Assembly: GCF_001687325.1 (NCBI RefSeq)
Contig: NZ_LZRD01000031.1
Location: 16,819 to 80,818 of the forward strand
Source: Streptomyces sp. PTY087I2
Lineage (GTDB): Bacteria > Actinomycetota > Actinomycetes > Streptomycetales > Streptomycetaceae
Direction: 5' to 3'
DNA: 64,000 bases
The stretch's first letter is position 1. Each line of letters starts with the position of its first letter. The notes beneath the pieces are model-generated. The model was not told the DNA's origin and did not search any database. It saw nothing but the letters and a program-made list of their open reading frames with translations. A program made the position numbers and the translations under genes. Below are positions 25,327 through 33,491 of this stretch, in pieces.

Positions 25327-25992
25327 ATGAACACCCCGCCCGTCCCGCCCCGCCACCGGATCCGCGCGCTCCACACCACCACGACGGTCACCGTCTACCA
25401 GGCGTACCGGCCCGCCATCGGCCTGCCCGCCGCCCGCGACGGGCGGTTCCCCGCCGCGTGGAAGCGGGACCGGATGACCTGGATCAAGCCCAGCTTCCTG
25501 TGGATGATGTACCGCTGCGGCTGGGGCACCAAGGAGGGGCAGGAGGTCGTCCTCGCCGTCGAGATCGAGCGGGCCGGTCTGGAATGGGCGCTCGCGAACG
25601 CCGAACTCTCCCACTACGTACGCGGCGTGCACCCGGACCAGGCCTCCTGGCAGCGCAGCCTGCGCACCGCCCCCGCCCGGGTGCAGTGGGACCCCGAACG
25701 CGACCTCGACCTGAACCCGCTGCCGTACCGCTCCCTCCAACTCGGGCTGAGCGGTGAGGCGTCCCGGCGGTACGCGGACGAGTGGACCGTCTCCGTACGC
25801 GATGTCACCCCGCTCGCCCGCGAGGTGCACGCGGCGGTCCGCGCGGGGGACCGGGAGCGGGCCGCCGCCCTGCTTCCGGTGGAGACGCCGCTCGACCTCG
25901 CCGCGCCGGGGATCTACCGCCCCGACCCGCCCCCGAACTCCCACACCAGCATCGCGAACTCCCCGTCCGCCGTCGCCCCCGCCGACCGGTAG
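25327..25992 (+). CDS. DUF4291 domain protein
   Basis: 221 residues matching the DUF4291 family: RIRALHTTTTVTVYQAYRPAIG, RDRMTWIKPSFLWMMYRCGWG and VRGVHPDQASWQRSL are its conserved blocks. The function is unknown; it is a cytosolic single-domain protein found across bacteria and fungi. The last 79 bases overlap, on the opposite strand, the end of the GNAT gene (residues PDPPPNSHTSIAN and on), so its C-terminal 25 residues are constrained by the other gene's reading frame. ATG at 25327 gives MNTPPVPPRHR; no strong ribosome site is visible. It is probably transcribed alone after the mmsA terminator. Confidence 0.85.
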   Translation: MNTPPVPPRHRIRALHTTTTVTVYQAYRPAIGLPAARDGRFPAAWKRDRMTWIKPSFLWMMYRCGWGTKEGQEVVLAVEIERAGLEWALANAELSHYVRGVHPDQASWQRSLRTAPARVQWDPERDLDLNPLPYRSLQLGLSGEASRRYADEWTVSVRDVTPLAREVHAAVRAGDRERAAALLPVETPLDLAAPGIYRPDPPPNSHTSIANSPSAVAPADR

Positions 25993-26339
25993 GTGGCGAG
26001 CGCCGCCTCGTTGTCGCGTTCCACGCCGACCCACAGGTCGTAGCAGCCCCGCTCCCGGGCGACGTCCACCAGCGCCCGGATCAGGGCCGCGCCGATGCCC
26101 CGGCGGCGGAACGGGTCGTCGACGCCGAGTTCGTACAGGCACATCTCCGTGCCCTTGTCCGGGTGCAGCATCTCGATGCCCGAGACGAAGCCCGCCGGGA
26201 CGCCGTCCACGTACGCGATCAGCAGCACATGGCCGTCCGCGGCGAGGAAGCGGGCCGCCCACTCCTCGCGGGGCGGGGCGTCGAAGAGGTGGCCGGCGGA
26301 CAGGAGCTCCGTGACGGTCGAAGCGGGGCGAATCTCCAC
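25914..26339 (-). CDS. GNAT-family N-acetyltransferase
   Basis: 141 residues from a GTG at 26339 with GGGAGG five bases ahead. The acetyl-CoA-binding motif A is LGVDDPFRRRGIGAALIRAL, motif B includes YDLWVGVERDNEAALATYRSAG. The frame continues to 26441 but the extra residues look like translated promoter sequence. It overlaps the DUF4291 gene tail to tail by 79 bases. Similarity of motif A and the fungal-like C-terminus (FAMLVWEF) to aminoglycoside 3-N-acetyltransferase type GNATs (AAC(3)-I) is noticeable; an antibiotic-modifying role is possible but not shown by sequence alone. Confidence 0.85.
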   Translation of the reverse strand: MEIRPASTVTELLSAGHLFDAPPREEWAARFLAADGHVLLIAYVDGVPAGFVSGIEMLHPDKGTEMCLYELGVDDPFRRRGIGAALIRALVDVARERGCYDLWVGVERDNEAALATYRSAGATADGEFAMLVWEFGGGSGR

Positions 26340-26472
26340 AAGGGCCTCCCGGGGGCTGGAATTCCGTACCGCGTCCGGAGTACGGGGGAGGCGCACCGTA
26401 CCTCTCAGGGAGGCCGCGCACGTCACCCTGGAGGCACTCAACCGGCTTGCGCCCTCCGTTTAGGGTCGAGGG

Positions 26473-29127
26473 ATGGAGACCCCTACTGCTCGATGGCGGC
26501 GGCTGCTGCCCCGTACACCTGGCCGGTGGGCCGCGGTCGGCGCCGCGCTCGCCGTGCTCGTGGGCGGCGGCACCTGGTCCGCCGTCGCCGACGACGGTGC
26601 GCCCGCCGTGCGGCGCGAGGACCGGACCCTGCGCATGGACGGGGTGCCGATCGACACCTCGTACTTCCGTGCCGAGGGTTCCGGTAAGCGGCCCGCCGTG
26701 CTCATCGGGCACGGGTTCGGCGGCAGCAAGGACGACGTACGGGCCCAGGCCGAGAAGCTGGCCGCCGACGGATACGCCGTGCTGACCTGGTCGGCGCGCG
26801 GGTTCGGGAAGTCCGGCGGGGAGATCTCCCTCAACGACCCGGACCACGAGGTCAAGGACGTCTCCCGGCTCATCGACTGGCTCGCCGAGCGGCCCGAGGT
26901 GGAGCTGGACGGCAAGGGCGATCCCCGGGTCGGTCTCACCGGGGCCTCCTACGGCGGGGCCGTCTCCCTGCTCGCCGCCGGGCACGACGAGCGCGTCGAC
27001 GCCATCGCGCCCGTCATCACCTACTGGAACCTCGCCGACGCCCTCTTCCCCGACGGGGTCTTCAAGAAGCTCTGGGCAGGGATCTTCATCACCACCGGCG
27101 GCGGCTGCGAGAAGTTCGAGAAGCGGCTCTGCGCGATGTACGAGCGTGTCGCCGTCAGCGGCAAGCCCGACGCGGAGGCGATCGACCTGCTCACCGAGCG
27201 GTCGCCGTCCGCCGTCGCCGACCGCATCAAGGTCCCCTCGCTCCTCCTCCAGGGGCAGTCCGACTCCCTCTTCCCGCTCGGCCAGGCCGACGCCATGCAG
27301 AAGGCCATCAGCTCCAACGGCGCACCCGTCTCCGTCGACTGGATCTCTGGTGGGCACGACGGCGGCGACAGCGAGACCGGACGCGTCGAAGGGCGCGTCG
27401 GGGACTGGTTCGACCGGTACCTGAAAGAGGACACCGGCACCGCCACCGGACCCGCCTTCCGCGTCACCCGTACCGGAGGCGTCGACTCCACCGACGGCGC
27501 CGCCCTTCTGCGCGGGGCGAGCAGCGACACCTACCCGGGGCTGCGCAGCGGCGGCCGGGACATCGCGCTCGGCGGCGGTACGAAGACCTTCCGCAACCCG
27601 GCCGGATCCGCGCCGCCCGCCATCTCCGCCGTGCCCGGCGTCGGCGGCGGCCTCGCCCAGCTCTCCTCCCTCGGCGTCGGGCTCTCGCTGGACTTCCCCG
27701 GGCAGTCCGGCCGGTTCGAGTCAGCCCCGCTGGACACCTCCGTACGCGTCACGGGGACGCCCACCGTGCGCGTGAGCGTCAAGGCGAGCGGCGACCGGGA
27801 CGCGGTGCTCTTCGGCAAGGTGTACGACGTGTCGCCGGACGGCAGGCAGCAGGTCCTGCCCCACCAGCTCGTCGCCCCCTACCGGATCACCCCCGACCAG
27901 CAGGGCAAGCCCGTCGAACTGGTCCTGCCCGCCGTGGACCACGAGTTCGACGCCGGACACCGGCTGCGCCTCGTCTTCTCCGCGACGGACCTCGGTTACG
28001 CGTCCCCGGCCGAGCCCGCCACGTACAACGTGACCCTCGACGGACCGCTGACCGTCCCCACCGCACCCGACGTCACGACCGCCGCCGCGCCCCTCCCGTG
28101 GTGGACCTGGGGGCTCCCGGCCGCCGCCCTCGTCATCGCGGCCGGTCTGCTCCTCACCGCCCGGCGGCGGACCGCGACGCCCGCCCCGGACCCCGAACTC
28201 ACCGACGTACCGCTCCAGATCACCGGGCTCTCCAAGAAGTACGCGAAGTCCGTCGACCGGTACGCCGTGCGCGAGCTGTCCTTCCGCGTCGAGAAGGGCC
28301 AGGTCCTCGGGCTCCTCGGACCCAACGGCGCGGGCAAGACGACCACACTGCGCATGCTCATGGGGCTCATCACCCCCGACGAGGGCGAGATCCGCGTCTT
28401 CGGGCAGGCCATCCGGCCGGGAGCCCCGGTGCTGTCCCGGGTGGGGGCGTTCGTCGAGGGGGCCGGTTTCCTGCCGCACCTCTCCGGGCGCGCCAACCTC
28501 GACCTGTACTGGCAGGCCACCGGCCGCCCCGCCGAGGACGCCCACATCGACGAGGCCCTGGAGATCGCCGGCCTCGGCGACGCGCTGGCCCGTGCCGTAC
28601 GGACGTACTCCCAGGGCATGCGGCAGCGGCTCGCCATCGCCCAGGCCATGCTCGGCATGCCGGACCTGCTGATCCTCGACGAGCCGACCAACGGGCTCGA
28701 CCCGCCGCAGATCCGCGAGATGCGGGACGTGATGATCCGTTACGCGGCCGGGGGCCGGACCGTCATCGTCTCCAGCCACCTCCTCTCGGAGGTCGAGCAG
28801 TCCTGCACCCACCTGGTCGTCATGGACCGGGGCCGGCTTGTCCAGGCCGGTCCGGTCGCCGAGATCACCGGGTCCGGCGACATGATCCTGGTGACCACGG
28901 CCGACGAGGTGTCCGAGCCGCTGGCGGAGAAGGTCGCCGCCCTGCCCGGCATCGGCTCCGCCGTCCGCACCGACGACGGGCGCGGGCTCCTCGTCCGCCT
29001 CGACGGGGCCACCACCTCGCGGCTCGTCGCCGACCTGGTCCGGCTCGACGTCCCCGTCACCGGCGTCGGACCGCACCGCCGCCTGGAGGACGCCTTCCTC
29101 ACCCTGATCTCCGGAGGAGCAGCATGA
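26473..29127 (+). CDS. alpha/beta hydrolase fused to ABC transporter ATPase
   Basis: 884 residues in two parts. An N-terminal membrane anchor (about 20-38) is followed by an X-Pro dipeptidyl-peptidase/CocE-like hydrolase with triad S159 (GASYG), D264 (QSDSL) and H295 (GGHDG), and a beta-sandwich domain (about 365-535). A second membrane segment (about 543-563, WWTWGLPAAALVIAAG) leads to a complete ABC ATPase: Walker A GPNGAGKT at 616-623, signature SQGMRQR, Walker B LLILDEPTNGLD, and a C-terminal extension. Hydrolase outside and ATPase inside would be consistent with the two membrane passes. It overlaps its permease by ATGA. I see no frameshift or internal stop, so the fusion is genuine. A role in exporting and processing, or resisting, an ester or peptide compound is inference. 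Confidence 0.9.
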   Translation: METPTARWRRLLPRTPGRWAAVGAALAVLVGGGTWSAVADDGAPAVRREDRTLRMDGVPIDTSYFRAEGSGKRPAVLIGHGFGGSKDDVRAQAEKLAADGYAVLTWSARGFGKSGGEISLNDPDHEVKDVSRLIDWLAERPEVELDGKGDPRVGLTGASYGGAVSLLAAGHDERVDAIAPVITYWNLADALFPDGVFKKLWAGIFITTGGGCEKFEKRLCAMYERVAVSGKPDAEAIDLLTERSPSAVADRIKVPSLLLQGQSDSLFPLGQADAMQKAISSNGAPVSVDWISGGHDGGDSETGRVEGRVGDWFDRYLKEDTGTATGPAFRVTRTGGVDSTDGAALLRGASSDTYPGLRSGGRDIALGGGTKTFRNPAGSAPPAISAVPGVGGGLAQLSSLGVGLSLDFPGQSGRFESAPLDTSVRVTGTPTVRVSVKASGDRDAVLFGKVYDVSPDGRQQVLPHQLVAPYRITPDQQGKPVELVLPAVDHEFDAGHRLRLVFSATDLGYASPAEPATYNVTLDGPLTVPTAPDVTTAAAPLPWWTWGLPAAALVIAAGLLLTARRRTATPAPDPELTDVPLQITGLSKKYAKSVDRYAVRELSFRVEKGQVLGLLGPNGAGKTTTLRMLMGLITPDEGEIRVFGQAIRPGAPVLSRVGAFVEGAGFLPHLSGRANLDLYWQATGRPAEDAHIDEALEIAGLGDALARAVRTYSQGMRQRLAIAQAMLGMPDLLILDEPTNGLDPPQIREMRDVMIRYAAGGRTVIVSSHLLSEVEQSCTHLVVMDRGRLVQAGPVAEITGSGDMILVTTADEVSEPLAEKVAALPGIGSAVRTDDGRGLLVRLDGATTSRLVADLVRLDVPVTGVGPHRRLEDAFLTLISGGAA

Positions 29128-30032
29128 GCGCCCCCGTCCAGCCGCCCGAGGGCTGGGTGGCGACCGAGCACCCGGAGGCCGCGGGCTACCGCGCCGGGCG
29201 GACGCTTCCCCTCCGCGTCGAGGCCATGCGGCAGTTGCGCCGCCGCCGCACCCTGCTCATGGGCGGGGTGCTCGCCGCCCTCCCCTTCATCCTGATCATC
29301 GCCTTCGCCATCGGCGGCACGCCGGACGGCGAGGACGGCGGCGGAGGGCGGGGCGGCAGCCGGATCAACCTGATGGACGTGGCGACCGAGTCCGCCGCCA
29401 ACTTCGCGGCCACCTCGCTGTTCGTCTCGGCCGGTTTCCTGCTGGTGATCCCGGTGGCCCTGTTCTGCGGGGACACCGTCGCCTCCGAGGCGAGCTGGTC
29501 CTCGCTGCGCTATCTGCTCGCCGCGCCGGTGCCGCGCGTACGGCTGCTGTGGTCCAAGCTCGTCGTCGCGCTCGGCTTCAGCCTCGCCGCGATGGTCCTG
29601 CTGCCGGTCGTCGCGCTGGCGGCGGGCACGGCGGCCTACGGGTGGGGGCCGCTGAAACTGCCGACCGGGGGAGCCCTGTCCGCCGGGGACACCGTGCCGC
29701 GCCTCGCGATCGTCGTGGCGTTCATCTTCGTCTCCCAGCTGGTCACGGCGGGCCTGGCGTTCTGGCTCTCCACCAAGACGGACGCGCCGCTCGGCGCGGT
29801 CGGCGGCGCGGTCTTCCTCACCATCGTCGGCAATGTGCTCGACGCGGTGACCGCGCTCGGCTCCTGGCGCGACTTCCTGCCCGCGCACTGGCAGTTCGCC
29901 TGGGCCGACGCGCTCCAGCCGCAGTTGGAGTGGGGCGGCATGATCAAGGGCGCGGCCGTATCAGTGACCTATGCCCTGATTCTGTTCGCGCTGGCCTTCC
30001 GCGGGTTCAGTCGTAAGGACATCGTGTCCTGA
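29124..30032 (+). CDS. ABC-2 type transporter permease
   Basis: 302 residues with six hydrophobic segments (near 44-62, 95-118, 140-165, 190-212, 218-245 and 275-293), starting with a cytoplasmic N-terminus of about 35 residues. The ATG at 29124 overlaps the stop of the hydrolase-ATPase gene and is preceded by GGAGGAG. It is the membrane partner of that ATPase. The external loop after the first helix is Gly/Asp-rich (GTPDGEDGGGGRGG). Substrate unknown. Confidence 0.9.
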   Translation: MSAPVQPPEGWVATEHPEAAGYRAGRTLPLRVEAMRQLRRRRTLLMGGVLAALPFILIIAFAIGGTPDGEDGGGGRGGSRINLMDVATESAANFAATSLFVSAGFLLVIPVALFCGDTVASEASWSSLRYLLAAPVPRVRLLWSKLVVALGFSLAAMVLLPVVALAAGTAAYGWGPLKLPTGGALSAGDTVPRLAIVVAFIFVSQLVTAGLAFWLSTKTDAPLGAVGGAVFLTIVGNVLDAVTALGSWRDFLPAHWQFAWADALQPQLEWGGMIKGAAVSVTYALILFALAFRGFSRKDIVS

Positions 30033-30128
30033 ACCTGATGTTCCGTCGGTTTCCCGCCCGCTGTTGCCGCATCGAGATGGTTCCGCAACGCTTTCGTCGA
30101 CTCCGGTCGGCGGCCCCGTACGTCACAT

Positions 30129-30152
30129 TCACAGGTGTCGAGGACACCGTGA
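30129..30152 (+). promoter_or_regulatory. inverted repeat ahead of the VWA lipoprotein gene
   Basis: GGTGTC-GAG-GACACC is a perfect 6+6 palindrome, extended outward by TCAC/GTGA with one unpaired base. It lies about 20 bases before the start codon and includes GACAC, the core recognised by the sporulation regulator WhiA; that link is speculative. Confidence 0.35.
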
Positions 30153-30170
30153 CGACGTGGGGGGTTACGA

Positions 30171-31802
30171 ATGAGTCAGCTGGTTCGACGTGGTGGCACG
30201 GGGAAGCGGGCCGGGGCGATGGCGCTCCTGCTGGCGGGCGGGATGCTGCTCACCGCGTGCGGCGGCGGAAGCGACGGGGCCACCGCCGACCGGAAATCCT
30301 CGGGGAGCCATGCCCCAGGGGTGTCCGGCGGCGGTCACCCCGCTCCCGACGCGCCGGCGCCCGGCCGGGGCAGTCGGGAGAGCGAGGCGGACCGGGTGCG
30401 GGAGGGCCGGGCCGAGCCCGACTACCGCTCCACCTTCGCCCTGGACGTGGACACCGCCAGCTACGGCTACGCGCGCCGCACCCTCGGCGACGGCAGGCTG
30501 CCCGCCGCCGAGGACGTACGCCCCGAGGAGTTCGTCAACAGCTTCCGCCAGGGGTACGAACGGCCCGAGGGCAACGGTTTCTCGGTCAACGTCGACGGGG
30601 CGCGCATCAACTCCGGGCAGGGCGCGGGCGGCGGAACCGGAGCCTCCGACTGGTCGCTGCTGCGGGTCGGCCTGGCCACGAAGGCCGCGCCGCCCACCGC
30701 CGAACGGCCGCCCGCAGCTCTCACGTTCGTCGTCGACATCTCGGGGTCCATGGCCGAGACCGGCAGGCTTGACCTGGTCAGGAAGTCCCTGAACATCCTC
30801 ACCGACGAACTGCGCGACGACGACTCCCTCTCCCTGGTCACCTTCAGCAACGAGGCCGAGACCCGGCTGCCGATGACCCGTGTCAAGGGCAACCGGAACC
30901 GGATCAAGGGCGCGGTGGGGGAGATGCGGCCGGCCCAGTCCACCAACGTCGAGGCGGGTATCACCCTCGGCTACGAGGAGTCGGTCAAGGGCCACCGCGA
31001 AGGCGCCACCAACCGCGTGGTGCTCCTCTCCGACGCCCTCGCCAACACCGGAGACACCGAGGCCGAGGGCATCCTGAAGAAGATCGACTCGGCTCGTCGC
31101 GAGTACGGCATCACGCTCTTCGGCGTCGGTGTCGGCAGCGACTACGGCGACGCGTTCATGGAGCAGCTCACCAACAAGGGCGACGGCAACACCACGTACG
31201 TCGGTGACGAGACCCAGGCCCGCAAGGTCTTGGTCGACCAGCTGCCCGCCCACCTGGAGATCCGGGCCCGCGACGCCAAGGCCCAGGTGGCGTTCGACCG
31301 GAAGAACGTGCAGCAGTTCCGGCTGATCGGCTACGAGAACCGCAAGGTCGCCGACGAGGACTTCCGCAACGACAGCGTCGACGGCGGCGAGGTCGGCCCC
31401 GGCCACACCGTGACCGCTCTGTACGCCGTACGGCTGCGCGAGGGCGCGTCCGGCACGGTGGCCAAGGCGACGGTGCGCTGGCTCGACCCCAAGACCCGCA
31501 AGGCCCGGGAGGAGAGCGGAACCGCCACGACCGGGGCGCTGAACGGAACCCTGTGGGGCGGCGAGAACGACCGGCTCCAGGTCGCGGCCGTGGCCGCCTA
31601 CTTCGCCGACCGCCTGCGCGGAGGCGACCTGCCCGGCGCACCCGCCCTCGCCGAACTCGCCTCCCGGGCATCGGGGCTGGCGGAGTCCACCGAGGACAGC
31701 GCGGTGGAGAAGCTGGCCACGGCCATCGGCCAGGCGGACCGGCTGAAGCGCGGAACGGGCACGGGCGGCGCGCCGGAACCGAGCGAGGGGGAGATCGGGT
31801 GA
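30171..31802 (+). CDS. VWA-domain lipoprotein, YfbK-like
   Basis: 543 residues. A lipoprotein signal peptide ends at C30 (MLLTAC), followed by a disordered segment. The N-terminal YfbK-type region starts at STFALDVDTASYGYARRTL; the von Willebrand A domain follows with the MIDAS motif from D189 (VVDISGSM) and TNVEAGI and SDALANTGD loops; a C-terminal all-beta region (VTALYAVRL, ATVRWLDPKTRKAREESG) completes the family architecture. It would be anchored to the outer face of the membrane and act in metal-dependent protein binding; its partners are unknown. GGGGGG lies a few bases ahead of the ATG at 30171. The gene is alone, between an ABC unit and a repeat region. Confidence 0.9.
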   Translation: MSQLVRRGGTGKRAGAMALLLAGGMLLTACGGGSDGATADRKSSGSHAPGVSGGGHPAPDAPAPGRGSRESEADRVREGRAEPDYRSTFALDVDTASYGYARRTLGDGRLPAAEDVRPEEFVNSFRQGYERPEGNGFSVNVDGARINSGQGAGGGTGASDWSLLRVGLATKAAPPTAERPPAALTFVVDISGSMAETGRLDLVRKSLNILTDELRDDDSLSLVTFSNEAETRLPMTRVKGNRNRIKGAVGEMRPAQSTNVEAGITLGYEESVKGHREGATNRVVLLSDALANTGDTEAEGILKKIDSARREYGITLFGVGVGSDYGDAFMEQLTNKGDGNTTYVGDETQARKVLVDQLPAHLEIRARDAKAQVAFDRKNVQQFRLIGYENRKVADEDFRNDSVDGGEVGPGHTVTALYAVRLREGASGTVAKATVRWLDPKTRKAREESGTATTGALNGTLWGGENDRLQVAAVAAYFADRLRGGDLPGAPALAELASRASGLAESTEDSAVEKLATAIGQADRLKRGTGTGGAPEPSEGEIG

Positions 31803-32190
31803 GGGGGTAGCGGGGGAGAGGGCGGGGGGCTGGAGGCAGGGGCGCCTGGCGAGGGCTGGGCGGCCTCGCTGATGGCCTCGGCTCGGCCCGGCCCGGTCCG
31901 CCTGGCTCGGCCCGGGTCCGTTCGGCTCGGTCGGGTTTGCTCCGGCTCGGCCCGGTCCGCTCCGGCTCGGCTCGCTCCCAGCCCGTCCCGGCTCGGCCCC
32001 GGCCCCGGCCCCGGCCCCGGCTCGGGCTCGGCCCGGGTCCGCCCCGGCTCGGCCGGGTCTGCTCCGGCTCGGCTCGGCTCGCTCCTGGTCCGTCCGGCTC
32101 GGCCCCGGCTCGGCCCGCCCCCGCCCCCCGGCCCACCCCAACTCGTACGCCCATTCGGGAAAAGGCAGGTACAGGTGACGGCTACAGGTC
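31803..32190. repeat. GC-rich minisatellite-like region between genes
   Basis: The 388 bases between the VWA gene and the DUF1772 gene are dominated, from about 31875 to 32125, by irregular copies of a 10-15-base motif around GGCTCGGCCCGG / TCCGGCTCGG. Long open frames on both strands across it (translating to strings of Ser-Ala-Arg-Pro-Gly) result from the lack of stop codons and are not genes. No terminator or promoter can be singled out within it. Confidence 0.8.
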
Positions 32191-32658
32191 ATGATGTCCG
32201 CCATGACCTCCCTGTTCCTGCTGCTCTCGGTGATCGTCAACGGCCTCTACGCGGGCTTCATGCTGACCTTCCTGATCGCGATCATGCCCGGCCTGGCCGA
32301 GCTGACGGACGAACAGTTCACGGCGGCCATGCGCCGTTTCAACGAGAAGGTCCCCGGGCCGATCTTCCTCGTCCTGTTCGTCGGGGTCGTCGCGCTTCCC
32401 GCCGCCGCGTTCTTCACCGGCCTCGGCGAGCACAGCGAGACCGAGGGGCCGGCCGTTCTGGGAGCGCTGATCTGCGTGGTCATCAGCCACCTGGTGACCA
32501 TCGCCGGCAACATCCCGCTCAACAACGCCCTCGCCGCCTCCGAGGGCGGCGACGACAGCGCGGCGCGCGCGGCCTTCGAGTCCCGGTGGAACACCCTCCA
32601 CCAGGTGCGTACGGCGTTCAACCTGGTGGCGTGCGCCCTGCTGGCGGTCGCGCTGTAG
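32191..32658 (+). CDS. DUF1772 (anthrone oxygenase-like) membrane protein
   Basis: 155 residues, four hydrophobic segments (near 8-32, 58-78, 88-108 and 135-153). The motif GNIPLNNALAA followed by SRWNTLHQVRTAFN is the signature of the DUF1772 family, which contains anthrone oxygenases of polyketide pathways but is common in bacteria without such pathways. No biosynthetic genes are nearby, so a polyketide role is unlikely here. Three in-frame ATGs (32191, 32194, 32203) compete; none has a clear ribosome site, and the third would remove only MMSA. Confidence 0.87.
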   Translation: MMSAMTSLFLLLSVIVNGLYAGFMLTFLIAIMPGLAELTDEQFTAAMRRFNEKVPGPIFLVLFVGVVALPAAAFFTGLGEHSETEGPAVLGALICVVISHLVTIAGNIPLNNALAASEGGDDSAARAAFESRWNTLHQVRTAFNLVACALLAVAL

Positions 32659-32661
32659 GAG

Positions 32662-33231
32662 TCACCCGCCCGCCTCGGCCCGCCCCGGATGGCGCGGCCC
32701 GAGCAGCACCACCAGGGCGGCCTTGCCCGGCACGGGGGCGTCGACCCGCCGCCAGCCGGTCCGCTCGTACAGGCGCAGAGCCGCCTCGGCCCGTACGGAG
32801 GTCAGCAGCCAGCAACGGCCGCCCGGGGCCGCCCCCGTCACCGCGTCCAGCAGCGCCGCGCCCAGCCCCGCGCCGTGCGCCTCCGGGGCCACCGCCAGCT
32901 CGTTCACCTCCAGCGCCCCGCACAACCACGCCCCCGTACGCTCCGCCCCCAGCGCTTCGGCGACCTGCCCGTAGCTCCGGTCCGCCGGAAAGACCTCCGG
33001 CGTGATCCAGGCCGTGGCGAAACCGGTTACCGTCCCTCCGGCCGTCGCCACCGTCGCCGTGAACCCGGGCCGGAGCGCGTCCCGGGCGAGCCGTTCCGCG
33101 TAGACGCCGGCCTCCGCCGGATCCTCGTTCCAGGGCGGGGCCGCGAAGGCGCTCGCGTACACGTCACGGATGCCATCGGCGTACCGCATCACCTCGCCGG
33201 CCTGCACCGTTCGTAGCTCGGTCGTCATCAC
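32662..33231 (-). CDS. GNAT-family N-acetyltransferase
   Basis: 189 residues. N-terminal part ADGIRDVYASAFAAPPWNEDP, then the GNAT core: LEVNELAVAPEAHGAGLGAALLDAV is the acetyl-CoA-binding motif, and LTSVRAEAALRLYERTGWRRVD is the last strand-helix. Substrate unknown. A GTG at 33231 and the next ATG at 33228 are both possible, with GAGGGACGG ahead. The stop lies three bases from that of the convergent DUF1772 gene, so the two transcripts run into each other without an obvious terminator. Confidence 0.88.
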   Translation of the reverse strand: MMTTELRTVQAGEVMRYADGIRDVYASAFAAPPWNEDPAEAGVYAERLARDALRPGFTATVATAGGTVTGFATAWITPEVFPADRSYGQVAEALGAERTGAWLCGALEVNELAVAPEAHGAGLGAALLDAVTGAAPGGRCWLLTSVRAEAALRLYERTGWRRVDAPVPGKAALVVLLGPRHPGRAEAGG

Positions 33232-33491
33232 ACCGTCCCTCGGCTCTCATCGCGGACCATCGGCAGTTCACCGGTGCCGCGGGCAAACCCTAGGGGGCGG
33301 CGGGCACGCCAACTGCCGTACCCGGCACAACCCTTCGCCCGCTGGGCCTGTCTGAACGGGTACGAGCGGCCACTCGATCCCCCCCCCGATTCCGTGTCAG
33401 CCAAGCACGCCGCGGCGACGGACGGACAGCGCTTTCCGGCTGTCGGCCCGTCACCACCGCCGCGGCGAACGTTCCAGCAGAAGGAGTCCCC

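Noticed and set aside
32191..32658. DUF1772 gene as sign of an aromatic polyketide cluster
   Set aside because: No ketosynthase, cyclase or tailoring genes are in the surroundings; the family is widespread without polyketide pathways.
30165..33005. Long open frames on both strands across the repeat region between the VWA and DUF1772 genes
   Set aside because: They come from stop-free GC repeats and overlap well-supported genes on the same DNA.
33379..33387. Run of nine C bases that could vary in length
   Set aside because: It lies in non-coding DNA between divergent genes, well away from any promoter elements I can identify, so no phase-variation claim is justified.
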